Shown piece after piece: positions 8,250 through 16,665 of a stretch of 31,964 bases of DNA; the stretch's first letter is position 1; each line of letters opens with the position of its first letter. The notes under the pieces are model-generated. The model had not been told where the DNA came from. It ran no database searches and saw only the letters and a program-made list of their open reading frames with translations. The stretch covers positions 1 through 31,964 of the forward strand of contig CAZFPO010000026.1 in assembly GCA_964521105.1 (NCBI GenBank), written 5' to 3'. The stretch is from JAQUGA01 sp964521105 (GTDB taxonomy: Bacteria > Bacteroidota > Bacteroidia > Bacteroidales > WCHB1-69). The position numbers and the translations under genes are program-made.

Positions 8250-9449
8250 ATGAAAATTTTGGTATTAAACTGTGGGAGCTCGTCTATTAAGTATCAGTTA
8301 CTTGACATGTCGAACAATGCCGATGTATTGGCAAAAGGCTTAGTAGAACGCATTGGTTTGGAAATGGGAGAATTTACCCATAAACCCAAAGACAAAGAAA
8401 AATATTACATTCAAACTCCGATGCCTAATCATGAAGTTGGGATTAATACAGTTTTAGAAGCATTAACCGATGCAAATCATGGTGTAATTAAAAATGTAAA
8501 CGAAATTGGTGCATGTGGACATAGAGTTGCTCATGGTGGCGAATATTTTCCTGTTAGTGCATTAGTTGACGAAGAAGCAAAGAAAAAAATCACTGAATTA
8601 TGTCGTTTGGCACCTTTACACAACCCAGCTAACTTAACGGGTATTTTGGTAATGGAAAAACTACTTCCTGGAGTTCCACAAGTTGCTGTATTCGACACAT
8701 CATTCCATTCAACCATGCCAGCCGAAGCTTTCCTTTATGCGATACCTTTCGACTATTATCAAGTGCACAAAGTACGTCGTTATGGATTCCACGGAACCAG
8801 TCACAAATTTGTAGCTCCTAAAGGCGCAAAAATGATAGGAAAAGATTGGAAAGATATGAAAATAGTTACGTGCCACCTTGGAAATGGAGCTTCTATTGCT
8901 GCTATTAATAAAGGAAAATCGGTGGATACTTCTATGGGATTTACTCCTGTTGAAGGATTAATGATGGGAACCCGTGCTGGTGATTTAGACATTGGTGCAC
9001 TTTTATTTATTGCCGAAAACGATAAACTAGACAATGCCGGCATGAATAATTTGGTAAACAAACGCTCTGGTTTATGTGGCATTTCGGGTGTTGGTTCCGA
9101 TATGCGCGACATTGAAACTGCCGCCAATCAAGGTAATGTTAGGGCTCAATATGCACTTGATATGTTTTCGTATCGTGTAAAAAAATATGTAGGTGCTTAT
9201 GCTGCTGCAATGGGTGGCGTTGACTTAATTATTTTTACTGGTGGAATTGGCGAAAATGCTTGCTTCGTTCGTAAAGCCGTTTGTAAAAACATGGAATTCC
9301 TTGGTGTGGAATTCGACGAAGAAAAAAACAATGGCTTACGCGGAAAAGATGCCATTTTGTCTAAAGAAGGTTCTAAAACTGCGGTTATGGTGGTTACTAC
9401 CGACGAAGAGTTTGTAATTGCAAACGATACTTTTGAATTAGTGAAATAA
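8250..9449 (+). CDS. ackA: Acetate kinase
   Basis: A 399-residue cytoplasmic enzyme of the usual family length, acetyl phosphate + ADP to acetate + ATP. It shows the acetate-kinase signatures: N-terminal MKILVLNCGSSSIKYQLLD, GHRVAHGG, FDTSFHSTMP, YRRYGFHGTSHKFV-type block (RRYGFHGTSHKFV), the phosphate-binding CHLGNGASIAAI, and IIFTGGIGENACFVR near the C-terminus. The partner phosphotransacetylase (pta) is not in the window, whereas it is often adjacent; here the neighbour is an ADP-forming acyl-CoA synthetase on the opposite strand. Its 3' end has a strong terminator shared with the convergent beta-barrel gene. Identification is secure. Confidence 0.97.
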   Translation: MKILVLNCGSSSIKYQLLDMSNNADVLAKGLVERIGLEMGEFTHKPKDKEKYYIQTPMPNHEVGINTVLEALTDANHGVIKNVNEIGACGHRVAHGGEYFPVSALVDEEAKKKITELCRLAPLHNPANLTGILVMEKLLPGVPQVAVFDTSFHSTMPAEAFLYAIPFDYYQVHKVRRYGFHGTSHKFVAPKGAKMIGKDWKDMKIVTCHLGNGASIAAINKGKSVDTSMGFTPVEGLMMGTRAGDLDIGALLFIAENDKLDNAGMNNLVNKRSGLCGISGVGSDMRDIETAANQGNVRAQYALDMFSYRVKKYVGAYAAAMGGVDLIIFTGGIGENACFVRKAVCKNMEFLGVEFDEEKNNGLRGKDAILSKEGSKTAVMVVTTDEEFVIANDTFELVK

Positions 9450-9463
9450 TTTATGATTTAATT

Positions 9464-9499
9464 AAAAAAAAGTGTCATAAACTTTATGACACTTTTTTT
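9464..9499. terminator. Bidirectional intrinsic terminator between ackA and the DUF2807/barrel gene
   Basis: Perfect stem GTGTCATAA / TTATGACAC (9472-9480 with 9484-9492), 3-nt loop, flanked by an 8-A run and a 7-T run that extend the pairing. It lies between convergent genes ending at 9449 (+) and 9516 (-), so it can serve both. Confidence 0.9.
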
Positions 9500-9515
9500 A
9501 TTGTATAATTTTGAA

Positions 9516-10985
9516 TTACCAAAGAGCTAAATATATCCCAACTGAAACTGGATACAATTGTGGTCCTTTTTGTTCTTTAAATAAGGTAGTTAACGAATAA
9601 GTTCCAACCAAATTTATGATTCCGTATCCAATTCCCGCGGTTAAGTCTAAACGAATTGGGTTTAAATGGAAATCGTCGCTGTTTTTAATTTTTTGCTTGC
9701 TTGGATTTTCAACCACAATTTTTGTGTGAGAGCCAATTCGAACTCCGAAAACAGCACCCGCGTTAATGTGGAAACTTTTAGAATTGTGTTTTGGATTGGT
9801 TTGATATTCGAAAATTAAAGGAACATTAATAAATGTAGTAGTAAGTTTACTTTTGGAATAGTTGTCTTTATTCGCTACATCAAAACCTCCAGTTACCACA
9901 TTTGAATCTCCCGAAAGGAATGCATTATTTGCCAAAAAATAATTATTCCATTGAATACCAAGACCAGTGACAATACCAAATTTATTTTTGATTAAATTGA
10001 TGTTTTGTTCAATTAAATTGATAGAAAACACTTTGGATGCGGTAAATTTTGGATCTAAAAATTCATATCCAAGTGGAACATCAATTTGATTGTCGGCTGT
10101 TAAATAATTATTGAAACCTAACATAATTCCGCCCCAGTTTCCATCGAATTTATCTTTTTTAGATTTTTTTATTTTCTTATGCCAATCGTATGCATCTTGT
10201 TTGCCAATATTTTTGGTAGTGCTATCAATTTTTACTAAAATATCGGTAATAAAATTGCCAACTGAATCAATTATCTCTTCGGGTATTGATTCATTATTAA
10301 CAACTGTGTTTGGGTCGGCAATTTGTTTTACACGTGCTACATCGTTTACCTCGATATTGATGTTGTTTGCATTTGAAACATAATACATTTTTGAAGCATC
10401 TGAAACTTTTGCGTTAATGGCGTCAATGGCTTGAATATAAGCAATTGAAGCGTCATTTACTTCTACATTGGCAATGTTACTAACTAAAAAGGGAGCGTCA
10501 ACTTTTGAGGCATCGTTGCATGTTAAAATCAGGTTTGAGCAACTACCCGAAATGTTCATTTTAGCAGCATCGTTGGTTTCAATTTTCAATGAATTGGCTT
10601 TTAAAACCCCTTTAAATTTTGAAACATCATTCAATTCAATATTCAAATCGGTAAAAGTAATAGACTCTTTAATGTTGATTTGAGATAAATCGGATGCTTT
10701 GATGCCTGAAACCGAAGTAAAATAAATAATTACTTTATCCGATTCGGATGGATCAACATCGATTTTTAATACACCATTTTTTACCGAATAGCTTATACCT
10801 TTTGGTTTTTCGGTAGTTTTAAATTCTAATGCATTTTGAGTACTTTGAACCATCTCGATGTTTGCACTTCCATTTAGTAAAATGGTTTGAAAAGGTTCTA
10901 CAACAAATTGTTTCGACACGTCTTGTGCAATAGCAAAACTAGTAATTAAAACAAATAGGGTGAGTAATGATAATTTTGTTTTCAT
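9516..10985 (-). CDS. DUF2807 (GIN) domain protein fused to an outer-membrane beta-barrel
   Basis: A 489-residue envelope protein. MKTKLSLLTLFVLITSFAIAQ is a signal peptide. Residues about 28-215 form the putative head-GIN/DUF2807 beta-helix (FVVEPFQTILLNGSANIEM, then repeated NDASK/NDVSK/SDASK turns). A basic linker (KKIKKSKKDKF) follows, and the last 210 residues form a PorT-like barrel (GGIMLGFNNYL, VTGLGIQWNNYF, FINVPLIFEYQ, LTAGIGYGIINLVGTYSL) ending in aromatic W. Secreted strand plus barrel suggests a surface-anchored or self-transporting protein; role unknown. It starts 23 bp after the second TM1266-like gene and may be read from the hydG promoter. Confidence 0.75.
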   Translation of the reverse strand: MKTKLSLLTLFVLITSFAIAQDVSKQFVVEPFQTILLNGSANIEMVQSTQNALEFKTTEKPKGISYSVKNGVLKIDVDPSESDKVIIYFTSVSGIKASDLSQINIKESITFTDLNIELNDVSKFKGVLKANSLKIETNDAAKMNISGSCSNLILTCNDASKVDAPFLVSNIANVEVNDASIAYIQAIDAINAKVSDASKMYYVSNANNINIEVNDVARVKQIADPNTVVNNESIPEEIIDSVGNFITDILVKIDSTTKNIGKQDAYDWHKKIKKSKKDKFDGNWGGIMLGFNNYLTADNQIDVPLGYEFLDPKFTASKVFSINLIEQNINLIKNKFGIVTGLGIQWNNYFLANNAFLSGDSNVVTGGFDVANKDNYSKSKLTTTFINVPLIFEYQTNPKHNSKSFHINAGAVFGVRIGSHTKIVVENPSKQKIKNSDDFHLNPIRLDLTAGIGYGIINLVGTYSLTTLFKEQKGPQLYPVSVGIYLALW

Positions 10986-11008
10986 GGTTGATAATTTTAA
11001 GTAAGTAA

Positions 11009-11260
11009 CTAAAAGTGAATCACTCCCAGTTTTAGGCCATCAACCGCCAGTAGTTGTTTTTGTAGGGTTAAAAACTGTTCATCGGTTTTATCGCACAATA
11101 TTTCAAGTACAATAATTCCGCGCAAACCGCTTTCATCTTCTTCCAAACAACTTAAACCTAATCTGGTTTTTATTATATTTCCGTACATTGTTAGGATATC
11201 CTGAACTTTGTATGGTTCTTTTACTTCATTATTGATATTTATGGCTAATATATTTATCAT
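11009..11260 (-). CDS. TM1266-like iron-only hydrogenase system regulator (second copy)
   Basis: An 83-residue soluble protein with an ACT/NikR-C-like beta-alpha-beta layout: ININNEVKEPYKVQDILTMYGNIIKTRLGL, then RGIIVLEILCDKTDEQFLTLQKQLLAVDGLKLGVIHF. The Y/N-x-I-I-x-T-R-x-G block and a closing G-x-x-x-x-x-V-x-F strand match the small TM1266 family found beside [FeFe]-hydrogenase maturation genes. It is 12 bp downstream of a paralogue and third in the hydG unit. It presumably senses or binds a small ligand; the ligand is not known to me. Confidence 0.75.
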   Translation of the reverse strand: MINILAININNEVKEPYKVQDILTMYGNIIKTRLGLSCLEEDESGLRGIIVLEILCDKTDEQFLTLQKQLLAVDGLKLGVIHF

Positions 11261-11272
11261 GATTTTACTTTT

Positions 11273-11530
11273 TTAATAAACGAACGACATTTTTTGCACT
11301 TCAATTCCACCGATGGTGTTTAATTCTGTTTCGAGAGAATCCCATTTTGATTCATCTCCACCGAGATGTAACATGATTACACCTTTTCGACTGCAAACCG
11401 AATCGTTTAATTGATGTGTTCCCAAACGAGTTGTAATAATGGAGGCATATTTCGACAGTACCTTTTGAGTTTTACCAGCCTCTTTTATTCTATCTTTAAT
11501 TAAAATTCCTATGATTCTGTTTTCTTTCAT
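11273..11530 (-). CDS. TM1266-like iron-only hydrogenase system regulator (first copy)
   Basis: An 85-residue protein: MKENRIIGILIKDRIKEAG, TQKVLSKYASIITTRLGTHQL, RKGVIMLHLGG, WDSLETELNTIGGIEVQKMSFVY. This is the complete TM1266/iron-only hydrogenase regulator pattern. I use the ATG at 11530 rather than a longer frame from 11620, because that would overlap hydG by 80 bp and add residues outside the family. It follows hydG by 10 bp and precedes a more diverged copy by 12 bp, so the three are almost certainly cotranscribed. Confidence 0.85.
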   Translation of the reverse strand: MKENRIIGILIKDRIKEAGKTQKVLSKYASIITTRLGTHQLNDSVCSRKGVIMLHLGGDESKWDSLETELNTIGGIEVQKMSFVY

Positions 11531-11540
11531 GATAAATGGT

Positions 11541-12968
11541 TTAAAAGTACAAATCGCGTGTTCCGTTTTTAATTTTTTCAATTCTGTCTCTGATTTCATC
11601 TCCAAAAGGAGTTCCATCAAATTCTTTTAGCTCTTTTTCGATGGTTTCCCAACCTTTTTTTGCGGTATGTTCGGGGGCATAATCCATCAGATATTCGGCA
11701 AGAGTTAAAATGCCATTAGGAGTGCAGAAGCGTTTTATGAATCCAGGTACTGAAAATTCCATGAAGTGCTCGCCCGTACGACCCATACGATAACAAGAAG
11801 TACAGAATGAAGGTAAAAATCCCTTTTCGAGTAATTCGTTCATGACTTCATTTAAGGAGCGATCATCATTGATTTTAAACTGTTCTTTGTTCAAATTTTG
11901 ATCATCATTTTTTGCTTCAGAGTAACTTCCTAATTCGAGTTTAGTGCCACCATCAATTTGAGAAACTCCAAAAGATAATGCTTCGGAACGAATGTGAGCT
12001 GGTTCACGAGCGGTTAAAATTAATCCGGTGTATGGAACAGCCAATCGTAAAATGGCGATTAATTTTGTAAAATCCTCGTCACTCACTTGATATTCGGGTT
12101 TTAATCCGGTGTTAGAAGCAGCAGTAATTCGAGGGAAAGAAATGGTATGAGGTCCAACATCATAACACGCTTCGAGGTGATTGGTGTGGCGAACCATTGC
12201 CATCACTTCAAATTTCCAGTCGTATAATCCAAACAAAGCACCCATACCAACATCATCTAATCCAGCTTCTTGGGCTCTGTCGAAAGCGGTAACTCGCCAA
12301 TTATAGTCCATTTTTTTACCCCCTTTGTGATACCATTTATAAGCTTCGGGGTGGTATGTTTCTTGAAAAATTTGATAGGTTCCTATGCCTGCTTTGTGAA
12401 CGGTTCGGAAACCTTCAATATCCAATGGAGCCGCATTGATGTTTACACGACGAATTTCTCCGTTTCCTTTTTTCACTGAGTATGCAATTTTTGCACATTC
12501 AGCCATAAATTCGGCATCGTATTCGGGATGTTCTCCAAAAACCAAAATTAGTCGTTTTTGACCATTGTCTTCTAATGCTTCAATTTCTTGGCGAATTTCG
12601 CCATCTTGTAAGGTTTTTCGGATTGCTTCTTTGTTTGCCGCTCTGAATCCACAGTAGGTGCAATTGTTTGTACATTTATTACCAATGTACAAAGGGGCAA
12701 AAAGCACAATCCTATTACCGTAAACTTTCTTTTTTAATGTTCTGGCTCCGTCTTTAATGGCTTCCACTAAATCGGGGTCGGTAGTATTTATTAAAACCGC
12801 AGTTTCTTCTAACGTTAATCGTTTTTTATCAAGCGATTTGGCTATAACATCCAATACCCGCTGGCGGTCGGGACGAACGGAGTTTAAATAACCCTCAATC
12901 TCTTCAACATCGAGGAAAGGCTTCATCCTCTCGTCTTTAATCTTGTATTTTTCAGGAGTAAAAATCAT
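11541..12968 (-). CDS. hydG: [FeFe]-hydrogenase H-cluster maturase, radical SAM tyrosine lyase
   Basis: HydG cleaves tyrosine with a radical-SAM [4Fe-4S] cluster and supplies CO and CN ligands of the hydrogenase H-cluster. Visible: the SAM-cluster motif CTNNCTYC (CX3CX2C, residues 99-106 of this start), the GNRIVLFAPLYIGNKC strand, RRVNINAAPLD, GTYQIFQETYHPEAY, GPHTISFPRITAA, TAREPAHIR, and the C-terminal auxiliary-cluster site FCTSCYRMGRTGEHFME with a later FC (CX2CX22-type). Length about 475 residues is normal. I prefer the ATG at 12968 to one at 13001: a TAACTTTG promoter box lies at 12999-13006, over the longer start. HydE, HydF and the hydrogenase itself are outside the window. Confidence 0.95.
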   Translation of the reverse strand: MIFTPEKYKIKDERMKPFLDVEEIEGYLNSVRPDRQRVLDVIAKSLDKKRLTLEETAVLINTTDPDLVEAIKDGARTLKKKVYGNRIVLFAPLYIGNKCTNNCTYCGFRAANKEAIRKTLQDGEIRQEIEALEDNGQKRLILVFGEHPEYDAEFMAECAKIAYSVKKGNGEIRRVNINAAPLDIEGFRTVHKAGIGTYQIFQETYHPEAYKWYHKGGKKMDYNWRVTAFDRAQEAGLDDVGMGALFGLYDWKFEVMAMVRHTNHLEACYDVGPHTISFPRITAASNTGLKPEYQVSDEDFTKLIAILRLAVPYTGLILTAREPAHIRSEALSFGVSQIDGGTKLELGSYSEAKNDDQNLNKEQFKINDDRSLNEVMNELLEKGFLPSFCTSCYRMGRTGEHFMEFSVPGFIKRFCTPNGILTLAEYLMDYAPEHTAKKGWETIEKELKEFDGTPFGDEIRDRIEKIKNGTRDLYF

Positions 12969-12998
12969 TTTAATGTTTTTAAGTTTTTTAGTTAACAA

Positions 12999-13030
12999 CA
13001 AAGTTAAGCCTTTTGTTTTTTATTTAACAA
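12999..13030 (-). promoter_or_regulatory. Candidate hydG-operon promoter
   Basis: TAACTTTG (12999-13006, minus strand) fits TAnnTTTG, with TTG at 13028-13030 about 21 bp further upstream. It overlaps the more distal ATG (13001), so it supports translation from 12968. Confidence 0.5.
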
Positions 13031-13391
13031 TGCGTCCACTGTTTTTTTTTTTATTAAATCGATTAATATTATTGATTTGCGGTTTTAATACGATACAAAA
13101 GAATAATATTTTTTAAGGCATCGCAATTTAATTTGTCATATCTCCTAGTTTTCAGGTTGTAAATTACCTTTAGAAGGATGAAAAATTAAAAACAATTGGT
13201 GAAAGAAATAATAACAAATAACATTCATTCATCCTAATATTGTTGTTGTTTGTCGGCAAATAAATAGTGTTCATAGTTTTAAATTATAATCAAAATTGAC
13301 TTCATATAAAATTCCGTTATTAAAAAAATAATGATTATTAATAGCAAGGTTTTTTATTTATTATTATTTTTGAAAATAAAAAATTAACATT
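13007..13391. other. AT-rich intergenic region between hydG and the acyl-CoA ligase
   Basis: Divergent promoter region of about 390 bp. Apart from the hydG box and a weak TATTTTTG (13365-13372, + strand, 20 bp before the ligase ATG) I see no gene, hairpin or repeat in it. Confidence 0.6.
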
Positions 13392-15176
13392 ATGGAGGTA
13401 ACCCGTCTTTTTGATATAATTAAATACAGTGCCAATAAGCACCCAAAAGAAGATGCTCTTTGTGGAAAAGAAAGTGGATTTTGGTTAAAGTATAGTAATC
13501 AGCAATATATTGAAACCGTAGATAATTTATGCTACGGATTTATGCAATTAGGAATTCAAAAGGGGGATAAGATAGCCACCATAACTTATAATCGACCCGA
13601 ATGGAACTTTTTGGATATGGCAATCATGCAATTGGGGGCTATACATGTTCCGGTATACCCTACAATCAGTGAAGCTGATTACAAGTACATTCTTAATCAT
13701 GCTGAAGTTAAAATGGTATTTGTTGCAGGGTGGGAGTTATTACGAAAAATCGAACATATTTTACCCGACATTCCAAGCTTAAATGAGCATGAGATGGTTT
13801 ATACTTTTAAAAATCTTCGAGGGTACAAACATTTAAGCGAAATTATTGAAATTGGCAAAGCAAATCATAGCGAAAAGTACCTTCAATCGATAAAAGATAG
13901 TATTTTACCCACTGATGTTGCAACTATTATATACACTTCGGGTACTACGGGAAACCCAAAAGGTGTGATGTTAACTCATCATAATATTTTAAGTAATGTT
14001 TTTGCTGTTTCCAATATTCCACAACGAGGGCACGAAAGTAGAGCGTTAAGTTATTTGCCATTATGCCACATTTATGAGCGAATGATAATTTATACCTGGC
14101 AGTATTTAGGTTATTCGATTTATTATGCCGAAAGTATGGCAACCATTGCTGATAACATCAAGGAAGTTAAGCCTCATTTTGTATCAACCGTTCCACGATT
14201 AATTGAAAAAGTATACGATAAAATTATAATAGCAGGACGAAAACAAAAAGGGTTTAAAAAGAAAATATTTTTTTGGGCAAATAAAATGGCGTTAGATTTT
14301 GAAATAGATTTAGAAAGAGGATGGTGGTACAACAAAAAAATACAACTTGCTCGAAAATTAGTATTAAGCAAGTGGAAAGCAGCAATGGGAGGGAATATTC
14401 ACATGTTTGTTTCGGGAGGAGCGGCATTACAACCTCGATTAGCTCGTGTGTTTTGGGCAGCTGAAATGCCTATTTTGGAAGGATATGGATTAACTGAAAC
14501 ATCTCCTGTTATTGCGGTGAATACTTTATTTAAAAACGGTTGTAAATACGGTACTGTTGGGCTCCCTTTGCCAAATGTGGAGGTTAAAATTGCCGAAGAT
14601 GGTGAAATTATATGTAAAGGTCCAACGGTAATGAAGGGATATTATAAAGCCGAAGATTTAACGAATGAAGTGATTGATAGAGATGGTTGGTTTCATACTG
14701 GCGACTTAGGTAGAATAGAACCGGAAGGACATTTGAAAATTACTGGTCGAAAAAAAGAGATGTTTAAAACTGCTTTTGGAAAATATATTGTTCCTACTGT
14801 CCTTGAAACAAAGTTTGTTGAATCACCTTTCATTGATGCCATGATGGTGGTGGGAGAAAATCAAAAATATGCTGCCGCTATTATTGTTCCTGATTTTATC
14901 GACCTCCGAAACTGGTGCACACGTAAAGGAATTGAATATACTACTAACGGAGAAATGGTTAAACACCCTGACGTAATAAAACGTTATAAAAAAGAGGTAG
15001 CAAAATATAATGCCTTTTTTGGCGAAACAGAGCAGATTAAAAAGTTTGTTCTAATGGATTTTGAATGGACTGTTCAAACTGGTGAATTAACACCTACTCT
15101 TAAACTTAAAAGGAAATTTATCATGGACAAACATGCAACAGTTATAAATTCCTTATTTGCTTCTTCTACGGATTAA
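13392..15176 (+). CDS. Long-chain fatty acid--CoA ligase (AMP-forming)
   Basis: A 594-residue ANL-superfamily adenylating enzyme: fatty acid + CoA + ATP to acyl-CoA + AMP + PPi. Visible are the P-loop-like YTSGTTGNPKGVMLTH (residues 181-196), the LSYLPLCHIYER block, the linker-type GYGLTETSPVIAVN, DGWFHTGDLGRIEPEGHLKITGRKKEMFKTAFGKYI (A8 hinge with the conserved Asp and Arg), and the closing LTPTLKLKRK with the catalytic-region lysine. The PLCHIYER/EKVYDKI segments place it with the long FadD15-like ligases of Bacteroidota rather than short acyl synthetases. No transmembrane segment is evident; it likely acts at the inner face of the membrane. Stop lies 3 bp from the convergent J-domain gene. 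Function is clear, chain length preference is inferred. Confidence 0.92.
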   Translation: MEVTRLFDIIKYSANKHPKEDALCGKESGFWLKYSNQQYIETVDNLCYGFMQLGIQKGDKIATITYNRPEWNFLDMAIMQLGAIHVPVYPTISEADYKYILNHAEVKMVFVAGWELLRKIEHILPDIPSLNEHEMVYTFKNLRGYKHLSEIIEIGKANHSEKYLQSIKDSILPTDVATIIYTSGTTGNPKGVMLTHHNILSNVFAVSNIPQRGHESRALSYLPLCHIYERMIIYTWQYLGYSIYYAESMATIADNIKEVKPHFVSTVPRLIEKVYDKIIIAGRKQKGFKKKIFFWANKMALDFEIDLERGWWYNKKIQLARKLVLSKWKAAMGGNIHMFVSGGAALQPRLARVFWAAEMPILEGYGLTETSPVIAVNTLFKNGCKYGTVGLPLPNVEVKIAEDGEIICKGPTVMKGYYKAEDLTNEVIDRDGWFHTGDLGRIEPEGHLKITGRKKEMFKTAFGKYIVPTVLETKFVESPFIDAMMVVGENQKYAAAIIVPDFIDLRNWCTRKGIEYTTNGEMVKHPDVIKRYKKEVAKYNAFFGETEQIKKFVLMDFEWTVQTGELTPTLKLKRKFIMDKHATVINSLFASSTD

Positions 15177-15179
15177 AAA

Positions 15180-16238
15180 TTATTGTGTACCCATTTTATA
15201 AAATTCTTCACGTGAAATAAAACGGTATGTTTCTAAATATCGTATGCCGAAAACACCTGTCGAAATTTTAAATTTCACTCCAGTAGATTGAGACAACTTG
15301 TCATAATCAATAAAAAGTCGGATTGTTTTACAATTTTTATACGCATTATTTTCAAACTCAACCAAAGTACTTGAAGGTTTATTAATAAATCCTTTTTGGT
15401 AGGTTTCGATGAAAAATTTAAAAAAATGAACTTCTTCGACTGGAAGTTTTGGAAACAAAGTGTTGATAAAGAAAAATAAACCTACTAAAGCTGGAGAAAT
15501 GCCAAAAATAAACAATTTTTTATATCGGATAAATATAGAGCCTTTTCGTAAAGTAAAAAGAAAAACAATTCCCATGCTGATACCATGAAACGACAGTAAA
15601 GCTAAATCAGGAACTATCGCATAAAAAGTATATTTAAAGAAGAAAATTAGATTAAATAAAATAACTAAAATTAATTTTACTGGAAACGAATTAATTAAAA
15701 TTTTGGAGGATCTAAGGATGGACTCCTTGTTTAATTTTGGACCTTTCAATAAAGACCTTAAATATGCCATAATTATAAAACCTGTAAATATTCCTAGAAT
15801 TATACTGCCAGTTAAATTCTCTTTATCAAATGTTTTGAATATTAAAAATCCAAATCCAGAAATTAAAAAAAGAAACAACAAAAAATCAGCTAATTTTAAA
15901 GTTTCGGTTAGCTTTTTATAATAGTCGGAATTTATAAACTCATCATATTTCATTTGTGCTGCTTTTCGTGCTTGCTCACGCGCCTTTTGGCGACTATTTT
16001 CAGTCCAATTATTGGTTGAATCTTCTGTTGGAGATTGTGTTTTTTTTGTATGTGGATAGCGAACTGAAGATAGCATGAATTCGTATGCTTCGGTAAGTAG
16101 AACAAACTTTTCGTGTGCATTGGGGCTTTTATTTACGTCGGGATGATAAATTTTAGCCTTTTCACGATATGCTTTTTTGAGTTCAGCTTCAGTTGCATTT
16201 TGCGATACTCCAAGAATATTTAGGTAAGTCGAGAGCAT
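15180..16238 (-). CDS. Membrane protein with N-terminal J domain
   Basis: A 352-residue protein. Residues 1-65 are a J domain (YLNILGVSQNATEAELKKAYREKAKIYHPDVNKSPNAHEKF) with the HPD tripeptide at 32-34 that stimulates DnaK ATPase. A charged stretch, rich in Arg/Lys/Ala, follows, then four or five hydrophobic segments (such as LLFLFLISGFGFLIF, GSIILGIFTGFIIMAYL, KLILVILFNLIFFF, FGISPALVGLFFFI). The C-terminal 100 residues are soluble and contain FIDYDKLSQSTG. There is no Gly/Phe region or zinc-finger, so it is not DnaJ itself but a specialised, membrane-anchored co-chaperone of unknown client. The start is set by the J-domain edge. Convergent with the acyl-CoA ligase, no terminator between them. 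Confidence 0.85.
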   Translation of the reverse strand: MLSTYLNILGVSQNATEAELKKAYREKAKIYHPDVNKSPNAHEKFVLLTEAYEFMLSSVRYPHTKKTQSPTEDSTNNWTENSRQKAREQARKAAQMKYDEFINSDYYKKLTETLKLADFLLFLFLISGFGFLIFKTFDKENLTGSIILGIFTGFIIMAYLRSLLKGPKLNKESILRSSKILINSFPVKLILVILFNLIFFFKYTFYAIVPDLALLSFHGISMGIVFLFTLRKGSIFIRYKKLFIFGISPALVGLFFFINTLFPKLPVEEVHFFKFFIETYQKGFINKPSSTLVEFENNAYKNCKTIRLFIDYDKLSQSTGVKFKISTGVFGIRYLETYRFISREEFYKMGTQ

Positions 16239-16283
16239 AAAGTTTATTTATTGTACAAATTTAATCAAATTCTTTAAATCAAA

Positions 16284-16371
16284 CTGTTGTGCGAAGTCCT
16301 GTTGTGCGAAGTTGTGCGAAGTTGTGCGAAGTCTCAGACTTCGCACAACAGAGGCTGACTTCGCACAACAG
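16284..16371. repeat. Dispersed palindromic repeat with tandem arms (GTTGTGCGAAGTC family)
   Basis: GTTGTGCGAA occurs at 16286 and, in a 10-bp tandem series, at 16301, 16311 and 16321; inverted copies GACTTCGCACAAC lie at 16337-16349 and 16357-16369. The innermost pair is a perfect 13-bp stem with a TCA loop, and the outermost pair (16284-16298 with 16357-16371) adds a 15-bp stem. The same stem recurs at 24931-24955. Confidence 0.9.
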
Positions 16372-16665
16372 ATTATTTATCTAACCTCTTTGGAGTCTTG
16401 TTATGCTTAATATAAGCATTGAAAAGTGCATAAATAAATTTTAACCTATTACTAATCTTACCGTTAATCACTCTTTTTTTGAGATATTCCTTTAAGACTA
16501 ATAAAAATACTCCATAAATTCATTTTAAAATTATTTGATTATATTTGTATATAAATTTAGATAAAACGATTAATCTAATTAATATTCTGCACCACGACTA
16601 AATTTAAATCCGAACAATCATAATTTATTTGTCCCATTATGTAAAAATCCATCATACTTTAAATA
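16372..16665. other. AT-rich region upstream of the GHKL-ATPase gene
   Basis: No gene seen. It contains a small inverted repeat ATGCTTA/TAAGCAT (16403-16419) and a TATATTTG box (16540-16547, + strand) that could start a leader of about 110 nt before the ATG at 16666; no good -33 element is visible. Confidence 0.45.

Noticed and set aside
11531..11620. Longer N-terminus of the first TM1266-like protein
   Set aside because: It lies inside hydG and adds residues not seen in the family; ATG 11530 is 10 bp after the hydG stop.
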